Virus record (IMG/VR): IMGVR_UViG_3300012920_000025
Location: 22,539 to 86,538 of that record
From: a virus
Direction: 5' to 3' (one strand)
DNA length: 64,000 nucleotides
Part shown: positions 36,116-44,136 of the stretch, piece after piece
How the letters are laid out: the number at the start of each line of letters is the position of its first letter
How positions within the stretch are numbered: position 1 is the stretch's first letter
The notes under the pieces: model-generated
What the model was told of the DNA's origin: nothing
Seen by the model: the letters and a program-made list of their open reading frames with translations, nothing else
Databases searched by the model: none
Program-made: the position numbers and the translations under genes

Positions 36116-36362
36116 GGGTGATCAGTACATTGTTTTTGGATTATCTACATGCCCCTTTTGTGAGGAAGCAGTTGCGCTTTTGTCGTTTTTGGGTTATAAT
36201 CACGAATACTACACTCTTGATGACAACCCTGAGTATTTAAAAGAACTGAAAGAGTTTTATCAACAAAGGACGGTGCCAATGATTCTTCGGGTCGGTGGAG
36301 AGGATTCGATAGTTAGGTTTATTGGTGGATGTGACGACCTAAAGAGAGAGTTAAATGATTAA
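36108..36362 (+). CDS. grx: Glutaredoxin
   Basis: This 84-residue thioredoxin-fold protein has the active site CPFC near residue 15, the cis-proline TVPMI and the C-terminal GGCDDL glutathione-binding turn. It would reduce disulphides with glutathione, possibly re-reducing the C-terminal Cys pair of the RNR, though class II enzymes usually use thioredoxin. It overlaps the previous and next genes. Confidence 0.9.
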   Translation: MDRGDQYIVFGLSTCPFCEEAVALLSFLGYNHEYYTLDDNPEYLKELKEFYQQRTVPMILRVGGEDSIVRFIGGCDDLKRELND

Positions 36363-36750
36363 GTGTGATCTACAAGAAATAAAAGAACATGAGATTCTAG
36401 CAGAGAAAAAGAAAAAGCGATTCGGAAGATATCACGGGTCTATGTTTTGGAACTTGCCAGGATTTGGCAAAAAGAAGTGGATAGTCGCGACCAGAATAGA
36501 ATTCAAAGAAGATGTCCCTGATGGATTAACAGATAAAGAGGTGATTGATAGGTGTGTGGATTACTTGAATACTCCGCCCCCAAGAAGAAAGTTCCAAAGA
36601 AGGATTACCAAACCAAAGTACGGTATGTTAGAACTGTACAGTGGAAAGATAATCACAAAAGATGGAGAGAAATATATTAGTGCACTTTTGATTACTGATC
36701 AGAGAACTAATAAGCACTTCTGGGGTCGCGGCATTGTCACAGCAAAATGA
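36355..36750 (+). CDS. Basic phage protein of unknown function
   Basis: This 131-residue basic protein has KKKRFGRYHGSMFW and GFGKKKWIVATRIEF near the start. A central proline run (NTPPPRR) and a C-terminal beta segment follow. It overlaps the glutaredoxin gene by 8 bp and the next gene by 17 bp. Nucleic-acid binding is possible from charge alone. Confidence 0.6.
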   Translation: MIKCDLQEIKEHEILAEKKKKRFGRYHGSMFWNLPGFGKKKWIVATRIEFKEDVPDGLTDKEVIDRCVDYLNTPPPRRKFQRRITKPKYGMLELYSGKIITKDGEKYISALLITDQRTNKHFWGRGIVTAK

Positions 36751-37072
36751 TTTTAAGTACAAGTTCAGAAGAAAATCTTATGAAGAGTGGAGGCAGATGG
36801 CATCCCAACACTCTCTCGTATCCGGAGAGGTGCTTAAGTTAGAGGAACTGAAACTGTCAGAGCATGTTCAGATAGAACTAAGTAAGTTAAACATCAACTC
36901 ATATTTGTTCAAAGAATATATGAGTAGTCTTGATCCGTTCCTAGAGGAGGATGCTGATGGGTACTTAGATCTTACAGAGGTTGAGGTTGCTAATATATGG
37001 AAGTGTCTTACTGCTCTCTCTGAATCTAAAAAAGAATTAATAAAGTCTTCTATAAGTTTGGAAGTGCACTGA
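36734..37072 (+). CDS. Small phage protein with an EF-hand-like loop
   Basis: This 112-residue protein starts at a TTG inside the previous gene. An ATG 63 bp later (36797) is the alternative. Residues near 75-86 read EEDADGYLDLTE, which follows the EF-hand pattern except that Glu replaces Asp at position 1. Whether it binds calcium is uncertain. Its stop overlaps the next start (ATGA). Confidence 0.55.
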   Translation: MSQQNDFKYKFRRKSYEEWRQMASQHSLVSGEVLKLEELKLSEHVQIELSKLNINSYLFKEYMSSLDPFLEEDADGYLDLTEVEVANIWKCLTALSESKKELIKSSISLEVH

Positions 37073-37410
37073 TGAATTTATATATTGGAATAGTTCTCGT
37101 GTTTCTTGGGCAAGCAATCGGGTGGTTTCAGTTAAATGCTCAATATATTTCAGAGTGGTGGAAAGATAAACCCATCGCTGCAGCATTTTTCCTGGGTGTT
37201 CCATGTTCTATTGCTTTTTGGTATTCCTGGAAACTTATAGTGGACGAGACAGGTTCAGTGTGGACCGCTAGATTTATAGGATCATCCGCTGGTTTAATAT
37301 TGTTCCCCGTTTTAACTTGGTTTCTTCTAGGGGAGTCTATGTTTAATCCGAAAACTTTGATATGTTTTGGATTGGCAATTATAATAATTTTAATTCAACT
37401 TTTCTATTGA
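37072..37410 (+). CDS. Multi-span membrane protein of unknown function
   Basis: This 112-residue protein has about four hydrophobic spans and few charges. The plan resembles half of an EamA/DMT transporter or a small holin-like protein. It comes before the Hsp20 promoter, which overlaps its end by 4 bp. Function unknown. Confidence 0.65.
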   Translation: MNLYIGIVLVFLGQAIGWFQLNAQYISEWWKDKPIAAAFFLGVPCSIAFWYSWKLIVDETGSVWTARFIGSSAGLILFPVLTWFLLGESMFNPKTLICFGLAIIIILIQLFY

Positions 37411-37434
37411 CACGACAAATCTAGTGTTTATAAT
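37407..37434 (+). promoter_or_regulatory. Sigma-70 promoter for hsp20
   Basis: TTGACA at 37407 and TATAAT at 37429 are 16 bp apart, both consensus. The -35 overlaps the stop of the upstream membrane gene. Confidence 0.9.
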
Positions 37435-37439
37435 ATTAG

Positions 37440-37470
37440 TATGGTTGTGTTGCTTCGGGACTCAACCATA
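37440..37470 (+). promoter_or_regulatory. 5' leader hairpin of the hsp20 transcript
   Basis: TATGGTTG at 37440 and CAACCATA at 37463 form an 8 bp stem with a 15-base loop at the very 5' end of the predicted RNA. The ribosome site (AAGGAGG) lies 20 bases downstream and is free. Confidence 0.6.
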
Positions 37471-37502
37471 AATTGCAACTTGCTTAATAAGGAGGATATA
37501 AT

Positions 37503-37931
37503 ATGACACACGCAATTGCTACATATCGACCAGGACTACTTGGTCACAAAGTTATCAATGAGGTCTTTGATAATTTCTTCAATGACTTCCCAACACACTT
37601 GAAGGCATCTACACAGGGATACCCCGTTGCCGACATTTATCGAGACGATGATGGTTCCACTGTGCTAGAGTTTGCATTGGCAGGGTTCAAGAAGAAAGAA
37701 CTCTCTATTGACATTCAGCCGGATAAGAGAAGTATTACTATTGCTGGACAAGTTGATGAAAATAATCAAAAGAGGCAGAGGATTGCTCGTAGGAACTTTA
37801 CAAGAACGTACGTTAACTATGATGACAACCTAGACTTGTCACAAGCTAAAGCATCGTTCGAGAATGGTTTGTTATCAGTTAGAGTCCCACAGCGACCAGA
37901 AGTCCAACCACTGTCAATTAAGATTGACTAA
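37503..37931 (+). CDS. Small heat-shock protein, Hsp20/alpha-crystallin
   Basis: This 142-residue protein has the alpha-crystallin core: VADIYRDDDGSTVLEFALAG, a central KRSITIAGQVD strand, FTRTYVNYDDNLDL and ASFENGLLSVRVP. The N-terminus has the PGLLGHKVINEVFDNFF arm. Phage Hsp20 proteins are common in cyanophages and related marine myoviruses and hold unfolded proteins for GroEL. A strong own promoter and hairpin leader suggest high, separate expression. Confidence 0.93.
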   Translation: MTHAIATYRPGLLGHKVINEVFDNFFNDFPTHLKASTQGYPVADIYRDDDGSTVLEFALAGFKKKELSIDIQPDKRSITIAGQVDENNQKRQRIARRNFTRTYVNYDDNLDLSQAKASFENGLLSVRVPQRPEVQPLSIKID

Positions 37932-37937
37932 ATGAAG

Positions 37938-37959
37938 CGGAGGGGCATTTGCCCCTCCG
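37938..37959 (+). terminator. Terminator-like hairpin after hsp20
   Basis: A perfect 9 bp GC-rich stem (CGGAGGGGC with GCCCCTCCG) closes on ATTT. The following T run is interrupted (TTACTTCT), so termination may be partial. Confidence 0.7.
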
Positions 37960-38009
37960 TTACTTCTATCACCTACTAATTACTACAACGCAAAAAAGAC
38001 GGTTTAATC

Positions 38010-38393
38010 ATGAATGAAATAGAAGATTACTTTGATTCCTTAGTCAGTGAGAAAGAAGAGCGCTCAAGACAGACGGGCGTATTTCAGTTTTATTTGATGT
38101 TAGGGTATAAGGCAGAGACAGCAGGAGAAAAAGGATATAGAGGTCTTGAGGACATCGTTGCAGACATTCGTGCTATCCCTAGCGTAACTGTTGTCACAAT
38201 AATGGTAAAAAATCAAAAGATTTCCGATACAGATTATATTGCAGGTTTGAGAATCAAGTTCATACCAAGTTTGCCCGGAATGCTTCGTTCGCCAGAGGAT
38301 GCAAAACTAAAGATTCTCAGAACGATAAAGCAAACTAAAGGTGTCCGTAAAATATTTAAAATTTCACAAGGATTTGAAAAGACTACGGTATGA
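38010..38393 (+). CDS. Conserved phage protein of unknown function
   Basis: This 127-residue protein has a ferredoxin-like pattern: YRGLEDIVADIRAIPSVTVV, then LRIKFIPSLPG and a late VRKIFKISQGF strand. I recall similar proteins near structural genes of other myoviruses, but cannot name a function. It overlaps the next gene (ATGA). Confidence 0.7.
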   Translation: MNEIEDYFDSLVSEKEERSRQTGVFQFYLMLGYKAETAGEKGYRGLEDIVADIRAIPSVTVVTIMVKNQKISDTDYIAGLRIKFIPSLPGMLRSPEDAKLKILRTIKQTKGVRKIFKISQGFEKTTV

Positions 38394-38947
38394 ATACTGA
38401 TCTTATTTTGGAATACTTTTTAGAATATCTGACAGAAAGAAAAACACTGCAACTAAAATCCTATCACTTGACAGAAGAACCTGACTCATCTATCATTAGA
38501 CTTGATCTGAAAGATGACGGTGACGACAGGTCTGTTGAGGCATCGGGCGTAGGCATGATAGATGCCGGTTTTAACTCGTTGATTAGTTATTTCTCAACAA
38601 AGTACCCATCACTCAACACAGTAAAACTAGAAGATGTTTATTTTCAGGTCGACCATCGTTCTGGTAGAGACGTTTCATTTAAATCAAAGATGGAAATCAA
38701 ACTAGAGTTTAGTAATCACTGCAAAGATAAATCATTGTTTTCAGGCAAGACTAGATCAATGGGTTACACAGGAGTTAGTGTTCTTGTTTCCGCTATTGAG
38801 TTCTACATAAACTGTGAACTTTTGTTTAAGAGAATGAAATTTCTTTTAGAGGATGCTGAACAACGCGGCCGCTTTGACGTTGCTTCTAGATACAAATACA
38901 TTCTCTCCAGGGTTGTGGAGGTGACAAACTATCAAACTATCGCATAA
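38390..38947 (+). CDS. Phage protein of unknown function
   Basis: This 185-residue protein has a mixed fold with a C-terminal helix (KFLLEDAEQRGRFDVASRYKYIL) that faintly resembles the UvrB/UvrC interaction motif. The similarity is too short to rely on. It is coupled to the upstream gene by a 4 bp overlap. Confidence 0.65.
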   Translation: MNTDLILEYFLEYLTERKTLQLKSYHLTEEPDSSIIRLDLKDDGDDRSVEASGVGMIDAGFNSLISYFSTKYPSLNTVKLEDVYFQVDHRSGRDVSFKSKMEIKLEFSNHCKDKSLFSGKTRSMGYTGVSVLVSAIEFYINCELLFKRMKFLLEDAEQRGRFDVASRYKYILSRVVEVTNYQTIA

Positions 38948-38948
38948 A

Positions 38949-39062
38949 TTGTTAGAAACCATATCGCTTTTGTTATGGTCAGCAATACTAACTGGCGGCA
39001 TCATTCTTCTCAAACATCACTTTGAAGGTAAGACCGAACAAACTAAATGTATCTGCCCCTAG
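38949..39062 (+). CDS. Possible small membrane peptide
   Basis: A TTG-started frame gives 37 residues with one hydrophobic helix (ETISLLLWSAILTGGIILL). There is no ATG or close ribosome site, since the GGAGG at 38917 is about 30 bp away. It fits the general pattern of small membrane peptides here but may be chance. Confidence 0.3.
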   Translation: MLETISLLLWSAILTGGIILLKHHFEGKTEQTKCICP

Positions 39063-39069
39063 TTAGTGT

Positions 39070-39312
39070 ATGAGGTCAAGGAAGCCGCAAATCGGAGACA
39101 TCGTTCATCATTGCCTGTTTTTGCGCTATGAATGGTCTGCTCTTCTGTTAAAAATAGAAAAACAACAAGGAGACACAGAAAAAGGGTTCGTAAAGATGAT
39201 TCCAGGAACTAAATATGAAGACTACTTCTTAAGAATAAAAGAGTCATCCAATGGTTACGGATGGGTCTACAAGAAGTGGTTGTGGGTCTATATTCAGGAG
39301 GAATCAACATGA
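39070..39312 (+). CDS. Small GDIV-type SH3-like protein
   Basis: This 80-residue protein opens with QIGDIVHHCLF, the G-D-(I/L)-V start shared by about 20 small proteins in this window. Alternating strands and a final Trp-rich segment (YKKWLWVYI) follow. A small SH3-like barrel is inferred. It overlaps the next gene by 4 bp. Confidence 0.6.
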   Translation: MRSRKPQIGDIVHHCLFLRYEWSALLLKIEKQQGDTEKGFVKMIPGTKYEDYFLRIKESSNGYGWVYKKWLWVYIQEEST

Positions 39313-39683
39313 ATTTAAAGAAATTAAAACCTATATTTTATGAAAACTCAAGAGTTCCCATCTGGTTGTCGAAGATCGCACCTATCAATGTGTGGGCAAA
39401 TTCATTTGCAATCTGGGTTTGGTGCAGAGGAGAGATGTCAGAAAAAACTAAGAGGCACGAGACGATCCATTTTCAGCAGCAACTGGAACTTGGATTCGCC
39501 TTACATTGGATATTGTACGCCTTATCGTGGACAGCGGGTTACATCAGGTATGGAAATGGTCGAGATGCATACTACAATTGTATGTTCGAAAGAGAGGCAT
39601 ATGACAATGACCAGGATGAAGATTACCTTGAAAACAGACCACGCTTTGCATGGATTAAATATATCGGGAGACCAGTGTTATGA
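39309..39683 (+). CDS. Small membrane protein with HExxH metallopeptidase-like motif
   Basis: The start is ATG 39309, 5 bp after AGGAGG and overlapping the upstream stop. This 124-residue protein has KRHETIHFQQQLE near residue 45, a hydrophobic span (HWILYALSWTAGYI), then CMFEREAYDND with a later Glu that could be a third zinc ligand. The combination HExxH plus downstream FERE suggests a membrane zinc protein. It overlaps the endolysin start, so it may act in wall exit, but that is only position. Confidence 0.65.
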   Translation: MNLKKLKPIFYENSRVPIWLSKIAPINVWANSFAIWVWCRGEMSEKTKRHETIHFQQQLELGFALHWILYALSWTAGYIRYGNGRDAYYNCMFEREAYDNDQDEDYLENRPRFAWIKYIGRPVL

Positions 39684-40594
39684 TTATCAAGAATGGATCA
39701 AGAGGTGAAGACGTCAAAGAACTTCAGCGAGCACTTAAAGTCCTTGGATACAACGTTGGTGTGTCGGACGGTATCTTCGGCACCGCTACAGAGATACAAG
39801 TAGAGAAGTTCCAAGAATCGGTAGAACTACATCCAGATGGAATTGTTGGGAAGGGCACACTCAAAGAAATAAATGAGGCACTCGACAAATCTGGAAACTC
39901 TAACTTGAAGTTCGAACTAGGGGACTATCCAGACCCAGAAGAACCATCAAATAGAATGTCTTGGACAAAAGTAGAGGCGGACCAAGTGGAAGGTAGTAAG
40001 GGTTATTCATACTTCAGGTTGCGAGAGGACGCAGCAAAAGCGTACAATGCGCTCAGGTATGAAGTCTTGTCTTTGGGTGGCGTCATCACTAGTGCTGGCG
40101 CTAAGAGACCACTATCTGATAGCAAGAGGATGAAAAGTAGGTCAATTAAGTCGCTACACTACACCGGACTTGCGTTTGATATGGCACTTGACTCCGGTAT
40201 GAATAACCCAAAAAGGGAAAGGTTTGTTATCGAGGAACTAGATGATAGAGAGTGGAACGTTTGGTGTAGAACCAGCAAAGAAAGTGTCGACATCAGGAAG
40301 ATACAGGGTTATACTTACAACAACACTAAAGTAACGGTTGAAGATAGGTTCTTTTCTTTTACTGATATTGCGAAGAAGCATGGGTTTCACCCTATCAAGT
40401 CCAGAAGATCTTTTAAGAAGGGTGGTAGTTATCTCGGAGCAGAATGGTGGCACTTCCAGTATGAGAAGGCACTAGAACCAGGTACATCAACCTTTGGCGG
40501 AGAACTGTTGAAGATTTACACTCTTGCAGAATGCAGGAACTTTGGTCCATGGGAAACTGTAAAGCACTGTACGTGGCAAGAAAGTTGGTGGTAA
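39680..40594 (+). CDS. Endolysin: peptidoglycan-binding domain plus M15 peptidase
   Basis: This 304-residue protein begins with a peptidoglycan-binding type 1 domain (residues 1-70, with GSRGEDVKELQRAL and DGIFGTAT). An M15/VanY-like peptidase domain follows, with SLHYTGLAFDMAL giving His160 and Asp167 and EWWHFQY near residue 255 giving the last His. It should cut peptide cross-links in the host wall for lysis. It has no signal peptide, so it needs a holin; candidates are the nearby membrane proteins. Its stop precedes a new promoter. Confidence 0.9.
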   Translation: MIIKNGSRGEDVKELQRALKVLGYNVGVSDGIFGTATEIQVEKFQESVELHPDGIVGKGTLKEINEALDKSGNSNLKFELGDYPDPEEPSNRMSWTKVEADQVEGSKGYSYFRLREDAAKAYNALRYEVLSLGGVITSAGAKRPLSDSKRMKSRSIKSLHYTGLAFDMALDSGMNNPKRERFVIEELDDREWNVWCRTSKESVDIRKIQGYTYNNTKVTVEDRFFSFTDIAKKHGFHPIKSRRSFKKGGSYLGAEWWHFQYEKALEPGTSTFGGELLKIYTLAECRNFGPWETVKHCTWQESWW

Positions 40595-40604
40595 AGAAAA
40601 TAGC

Positions 40605-40633
40605 TTGACATTCAATCAAAGATTCCCTATATT
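40605..40633 (+). promoter_or_regulatory. Sigma-70 promoter for uvdE
   Basis: TTGACA at 40605 and TATATT at 40628 are 17 bp apart. The start codon is 31 bp further, after AAAGG. Confidence 0.85.
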
Positions 40634-40663
40634 ATATAAACAGCAACAAGAAAGGAATAGAGT

Positions 40664-41623
40664 ATGAATCTCGGATATGCATGCATTAACATGAACCTAT
40701 CTACACTTCCCAAATCAAAGCGAGTCACGACGAATCGCTCCATGATCAAGAAGACCTTCCAGCAGAAGGGTATTGCCTACGCATCAGAGTTGGGATTGCA
40801 GAACTGCAGAGACCTTCTGACTATTCTGCAGTGGAACGAAGCAAACGGTATCAAGTTTTTCCGAATGACTTCGGATCTCCTACCTTGGTCTTCAGAGTAC
40901 AACCTCAAAGACTTGCCTGACTATGAAGACATATGCTATTGGCTTTGCGAAGCAGGGATGTTCGCAGAAGAACATGGACATCGTATCACTACACACCCTG
41001 GTCCGTTCAACGTGCTTGGTTCACCAAATGAGAACACGGTTCGTAAAACTATCAAAGACCTTGAAACACACTCAGAAGTGTTCGACCTGATGGGTCTACC
41101 TGATACCCCTTATGCTAAGATTAATATTCACATCGGTGGTACATATGGTGGCGACTTCTCAAATACAGCAGACCGTTGGTGTCGCAACTTCCTAAAGTTA
41201 TCGCCCAACTGTCAAAACCGCATCACGGTGGAGAACGACGATAAGGCATCAATGTGGTCTACTCGCCATCTGTATGATTACATTCATAAAGTAATTCACA
41301 TTCCTATTGTGTTTGACTATCATCATCATCGATTTTGCACAGGTGGACAGACTGAAGGCGAGGCACTACAACTTGCAGCATCAACTTGGCACGGCGTGAC
41401 ACCGGTCGTACACCTATCTGAGTCTCGCCGCGAGGAACAGGGCGATGTGAAGATCAAAGAACAAGCACATTCAGATTATATTTACAAACCAGTTGATAAT
41501 TATGGTGTCAACTATGATATGATGCTAGAATGCAAGAAGAAAGAACTTGCATTGATTAAGTATCGAGCAATACTAAACATGGAGATGATAATAAGTGGTT
41601 CAGAAGAAAAGGCATATTGCTAA
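40664..41623 (+). CDS. uvdE: UV damage endonuclease UvdE
   Basis: This 319-residue TIM-barrel enzyme has the N-terminal LGYACINMNLS, RMTSDLLPW, ITTHPGP, a HIGGTYGG metal loop, TVENDD and FDYHHH. These are the metal ligands of the UVDE family. It nicks DNA beside UV photoproducts, useful for a phage in sunlit water. It has its own promoter. The last 29 bp overlap the DUF2061 gene. Confidence 0.93.
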   Translation: MNLGYACINMNLSTLPKSKRVTTNRSMIKKTFQQKGIAYASELGLQNCRDLLTILQWNEANGIKFFRMTSDLLPWSSEYNLKDLPDYEDICYWLCEAGMFAEEHGHRITTHPGPFNVLGSPNENTVRKTIKDLETHSEVFDLMGLPDTPYAKINIHIGGTYGGDFSNTADRWCRNFLKLSPNCQNRITVENDDKASMWSTRHLYDYIHKVIHIPIVFDYHHHRFCTGGQTEGEALQLAASTWHGVTPVVHLSESRREEQGDVKIKEQAHSDYIYKPVDNYGVNYDMMLECKKKELALIKYRAILNMEMIISGSEEKAYC

Positions 41624-41801
41624 AGCGCTTACATGGAGATTAGTCGGGACAATGGATACGTTCCTATTGGCATGGTTCTTGACAGGTAGTATAGAATTGG
41701 GCGCTGCTTTTAGTGGTATTGAAATATTAACAAAGACAATCCTTTATTATATTCACGAGAGAACGTGGTATAGTTTTAAGTGGGGCGTGGACAAAGATTG
41801 A
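41595..41801 (+). CDS. DUF2061-type two-span membrane protein
   Basis: This 68-residue protein starts at GTG 41595 inside uvdE. It matches the DUF2061 pattern: a basic start, KALTWRLVGTMDTFLLAWFLTG, a second span and a conserved YYIHERTW. Function of the family is unknown. It overlaps the next gene by 4 bp (TTGA). Confidence 0.8.
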   Translation: MVQKKRHIAKALTWRLVGTMDTFLLAWFLTGSIELGAAFSGIEILTKTILYYIHERTWYSFKWGVDKD

Positions 41802-41983
41802 AAAAAGGCGACCTTGTTGAATACACACACTGGGAAGACGATCCTCTGCTCACACCAAGGACAAAGGTGGGAATAATATTGGAGGAACCAAACGAGGTTG
41901 GCAAGTTGCGCGTCTTGTTTGGTAACATAAAGATGTGGGTATGGTCCGGTGACATAAGGATATTAAGCAATGTTGGTGGATGA
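41798..41983 (+). CDS. Small GDLV-type SH3-like protein
   Basis: The TTG at 41798 overlaps the upstream stop. It gives 61 residues: LKKGDLVEYTHW, then VGIILEEPNEVGKLRVLFG and a Trp pair (MWVWSGDI). It belongs to the same small family as 39070 and the 54-61 kb set. Function unknown. Confidence 0.65.
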   Translation: MKKGDLVEYTHWEDDPLLTPRTKVGIILEEPNEVGKLRVLFGNIKMWVWSGDIRILSNVGG

Positions 41984-42092
41984 GATAGAGTGGCAAAATG
42001 TTGTCACTATGGAAAACAAAGAGTGGTATATAGGAGCGGTTGTGCTCTTGTTGTTGTTGCAGGCATATATATTTTGGAAAACTAGACCATGA
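41970..42092 (+). CDS. Small single-span membrane peptide
   Basis: This 40-residue peptide has an acidic start and one hydrophobic helix (WYIGAVVLLLLLQAYIFW). It overlaps the previous gene by 14 bp and the next by 4 bp, so it sits in a coupled chain. Function unknown. Confidence 0.6.
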   Translation: MLVDEIEWQNVVTMENKEWYIGAVVLLLLLQAYIFWKTRP

Positions 42093-42523
42093 AGTATGAG
42101 AACAATGTTAAAAAAGGTGACATGATTTTGACTGAGATTGGTTCTGCTGTGCTTGTGAGAGAAACAAGAGCTAAGTGGTTTTACTTGTTCAGGAGCAAGA
42201 TCATAGGTATCCGTAAGTCAGAGTTTTGGGAAATGGTAGATATGGGAAAGTTGGGCATTTCATATGCCTCCAATAAAAAATATAGAACAAAGCAAAGAAA
42301 ATACAGGACTCTTGATCTAACAAAGACACACGCAACTGAAGATCATGAGGGATTGTTTTTAGACTTTTTGGATTTCGCTAAACCTCCTTTTAATATTGCG
42401 TACAATGTATATTCGGACCTTGACCTTGACTTTTTTGTTGACAAAGCAAGCAAACTTGGGTTAGAATATGAAATAGATAGAGCGAGATTTGGGACAAACT
42501 TATTAAGGATATATGATGCTTGA
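42089..42523 (+). CDS. Phage protein with GDMI start, unknown function
   Basis: This 144-residue protein begins VKKGDMILTEIGSAVLVRE, like the SH3-like family. A longer C-terminal half follows (YSDLDLDFFVDKASKLGLEY). It is coupled to both neighbours by overlap. No function assigned. Confidence 0.65.
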   Translation: MKYENNVKKGDMILTEIGSAVLVRETRAKWFYLFRSKIIGIRKSEFWEMVDMGKLGISYASNKKYRTKQRKYRTLDLTKTHATEDHEGLFLDFLDFAKPPFNIAYNVYSDLDLDFFVDKASKLGLEYEIDRARFGTNLLRIYDA

Positions 42524-42770
42524 AGCAACAATTTACCTCTTCAGCGATGGAGAGTGGACAACTAGAACTACAACATTTCCATTCAAAACTGAAGCAACCC
42601 TAAAAAAGCACTTGACTTCAATCTACGGAAAGAGTAAGATGGAAGATGTGTTTTGGGACATTATTGAACCCGAACCAGAAGAGGGTCTTGAAGAAATTGA
42701 AACAGAACCAGACACAGAACTCGGTCTATATTTTAAAAAGAAAGGCATAAAAAAGAAGGTCAATAAGTGA
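42513..42770 (+). CDS. Small acidic phage protein
   Basis: This 85-residue protein has a beta-rich first half (EATIYLFSDGEWTTRTTTFPF), an acidic PEPEEGLEEIETEPD stretch and a Lys-rich end. The start may be 42513 or 42516. It overlaps the thymidine kinase start by 4 bp. Confidence 0.6.
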   Translation: MMLEATIYLFSDGEWTTRTTTFPFKTEATLKKHLTSIYGKSKMEDVFWDIIEPEPEEGLEEIETEPDTELGLYFKKKGIKKKVNK

Positions 42771-43327
42771 AACCACCTGAGTTAAAAATATTTACTGGTC
42801 CGATGTTTGGTGGCAAAACAACAAGGATGCTTGCAGTACTGGAGAGGTACAGATATCAGCACAGGAACGTTGTATTGTTTAAACCAAATGTTGACAAGAG
42901 ATATTCTGATAGCAAGGTGGTAACACATAAAGGGCAGGAGCACACCTCTATACTAGTGAGTGTTGGATCGGAGATCCTTGAGCAGGCACTGAACGCCGAT
43001 GTCGTGGCAGTAGATGAACTGTTTATGATTCCTGGTTCTGCTGATGCTTGTCTTGAGTTATACAAGATGGGAAAGACTGTGTTGGTTTCAACGCTACAAC
43101 TCTCCTCTCATCCTGACGGATATAACTCTTTTAGGGAAGTGAAGGACTTGATGCCATGGGCAACTAAGATAGAGGTGTGCCCTGCAGTTTGCTCGGAGTG
43201 TGACAGGGATGCCTATTACACAAAAAGGTTGGAGGGTAAGCAGGACAGTGATATATTGGTTGGAGGCGCTGAGTCTTATCAACCTGTGTGCTGGAAACAT
43301 TCCATTATAGGCAAAACAAAGATATGA
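42767..43327 (+). CDS. tdk: Thymidine kinase
   Basis: This 186-residue type II enzyme starts at GTG 42767. It has the P-loop GPMFGGKTTR near residue 12, the catalytic-Glu strand VVAVDELFM, and four zinc cysteines in CPAVCSEC and the later PVCWKH. It salvages thymidine to dTMP alongside ThyX. It follows the small acidic gene by overlap. Confidence 0.95.
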   Translation: MKPPELKIFTGPMFGGKTTRMLAVLERYRYQHRNVVLFKPNVDKRYSDSKVVTHKGQEHTSILVSVGSEILEQALNADVVAVDELFMIPGSADACLELYKMGKTVLVSTLQLSSHPDGYNSFREVKDLMPWATKIEVCPAVCSECDRDAYYTKRLEGKQDSDILVGGAESYQPVCWKHSIIGKTKI

Positions 43328-43417
43328 AAAGCGCAAGGAGAAATCAGTGAAGATTTAAAAAAGCAAAATTATGTTTAGATAAAATGATTGAAAAAATAAC
43401 CAAACAGGAGAAATAAA

Positions 43418-43855
43418 ATGGGAAAGAAAACAATCGCAAAAGCAGGACGCAGTGTTCAAGTTCATTACAAGGGCACATTTAAGGACGGAACTACGTTTGA
43501 TAGTTCTTATGAGAGAGGAGAACCGATTAGTTTTACTGTAGGTGCAGGTGAGATGATTCCTGGATTTGATAGTGCTGTCACAGGCATGAAGGTAGGACAA
43601 ACAAAAAACATATCAATCGCTTCAGATGAAGCGTACGGTGCTCACAATCCAGAAGGAGTACAGGAAGTAAACAAGGAACACTTTCCTGAGAATTTTGAGT
43701 TTGAGACTGGAGTTGTCATTGAGGGTCAAGTGGGCACTCAACCAGTCAGGGGTATCATTAACTCAATCAACGAAAGCACTGTGACAGTTGATTTTAATCA
43801 TCCGATGGCAGGCAAGGATCTTAACTTTGAAATAGAGTTGGTGAAAGTTGTCTAA
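43418..43855 (+). CDS. FKBP-type prolyl isomerase, SlyD-like
   Basis: This 145-residue protein has the FKBP fold with an IF-domain insert: VQVHYKGTFKDGTTFDSS, GEMIPGFDSAV, SDEAYGAHNPE, then HPMAGKDLNFEIELV. It lacks the His-rich tail of E. coli SlyD. It would speed proline isomerisation in folding and joins the other phage chaperones. It starts 6 bp after a CAGGAG site. Confidence 0.93.
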   Translation: MGKKTIAKAGRSVQVHYKGTFKDGTTFDSSYERGEPISFTVGAGEMIPGFDSAVTGMKVGQTKNISIASDEAYGAHNPEGVQEVNKEHFPENFEFETGVVIEGQVGTQPVRGIINSINESTVTVDFNHPMAGKDLNFEIELVKVV

Positions 43856-43856
43856 A

Positions 43857-43874
43857 ATACTCTATTTAGAGTAT
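43857..43874. repeat. 18 bp near-perfect palindrome overlapping a start codon
   Basis: ATACTCTA and TAGAGTAT are exact inverted copies around TT. The last two bases are the AT of the next ATG (43873). It could be an operator or an RNA hairpin that hides the start. Confidence 0.7.
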
Positions 43875-44136
43875 GGATAGAGCATTTAAGGTTGGTCAAA
43901 AGGTCTATCTCAGGGACTATCCCTGGGGTAAACCTTTAAATATATTTGGTAAAATTGTTGGATATATTAGCAAGGATACATACAATGTCCTCTTATCCAA
44001 CGGAATAAACGCAGGGACAATAAGATCCTTTAGAGAGTGGAGTTTAACGAAAGAAGAATGTCCCGCAACAGTTCAGAAACAAGAAGAGGTAGGGGATACC
44101 ACTGGAAATCATTTCACGCTGACCGATATGGAATAA
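43873..44136 (+). CDS. Small VGQKV-type SH3-like protein
   Basis: This 87-residue protein opens FKVGQKVYLRDY, then IFGKIVGYISKDTYNVLLSNG and a C-terminal acidic tail. The pattern fits the GDLV family. The start lies in the palindrome at 43857, and no strong ribosome site is visible. It overlaps the next gene by 1 bp. Confidence 0.6.
   Translation: MDRAFKVGQKVYLRDYPWGKPLNIFGKIVGYISKDTYNVLLSNGINAGTIRSFREWSLTKEECPATVQKQEEVGDTTGNHFTLTDME

Noticed and set aside
39340-39708. 122-residue frame overlapping the HExxH protein and endolysin
   Set aside because: It lies between two well-supported genes in another frame and has no site or motif.
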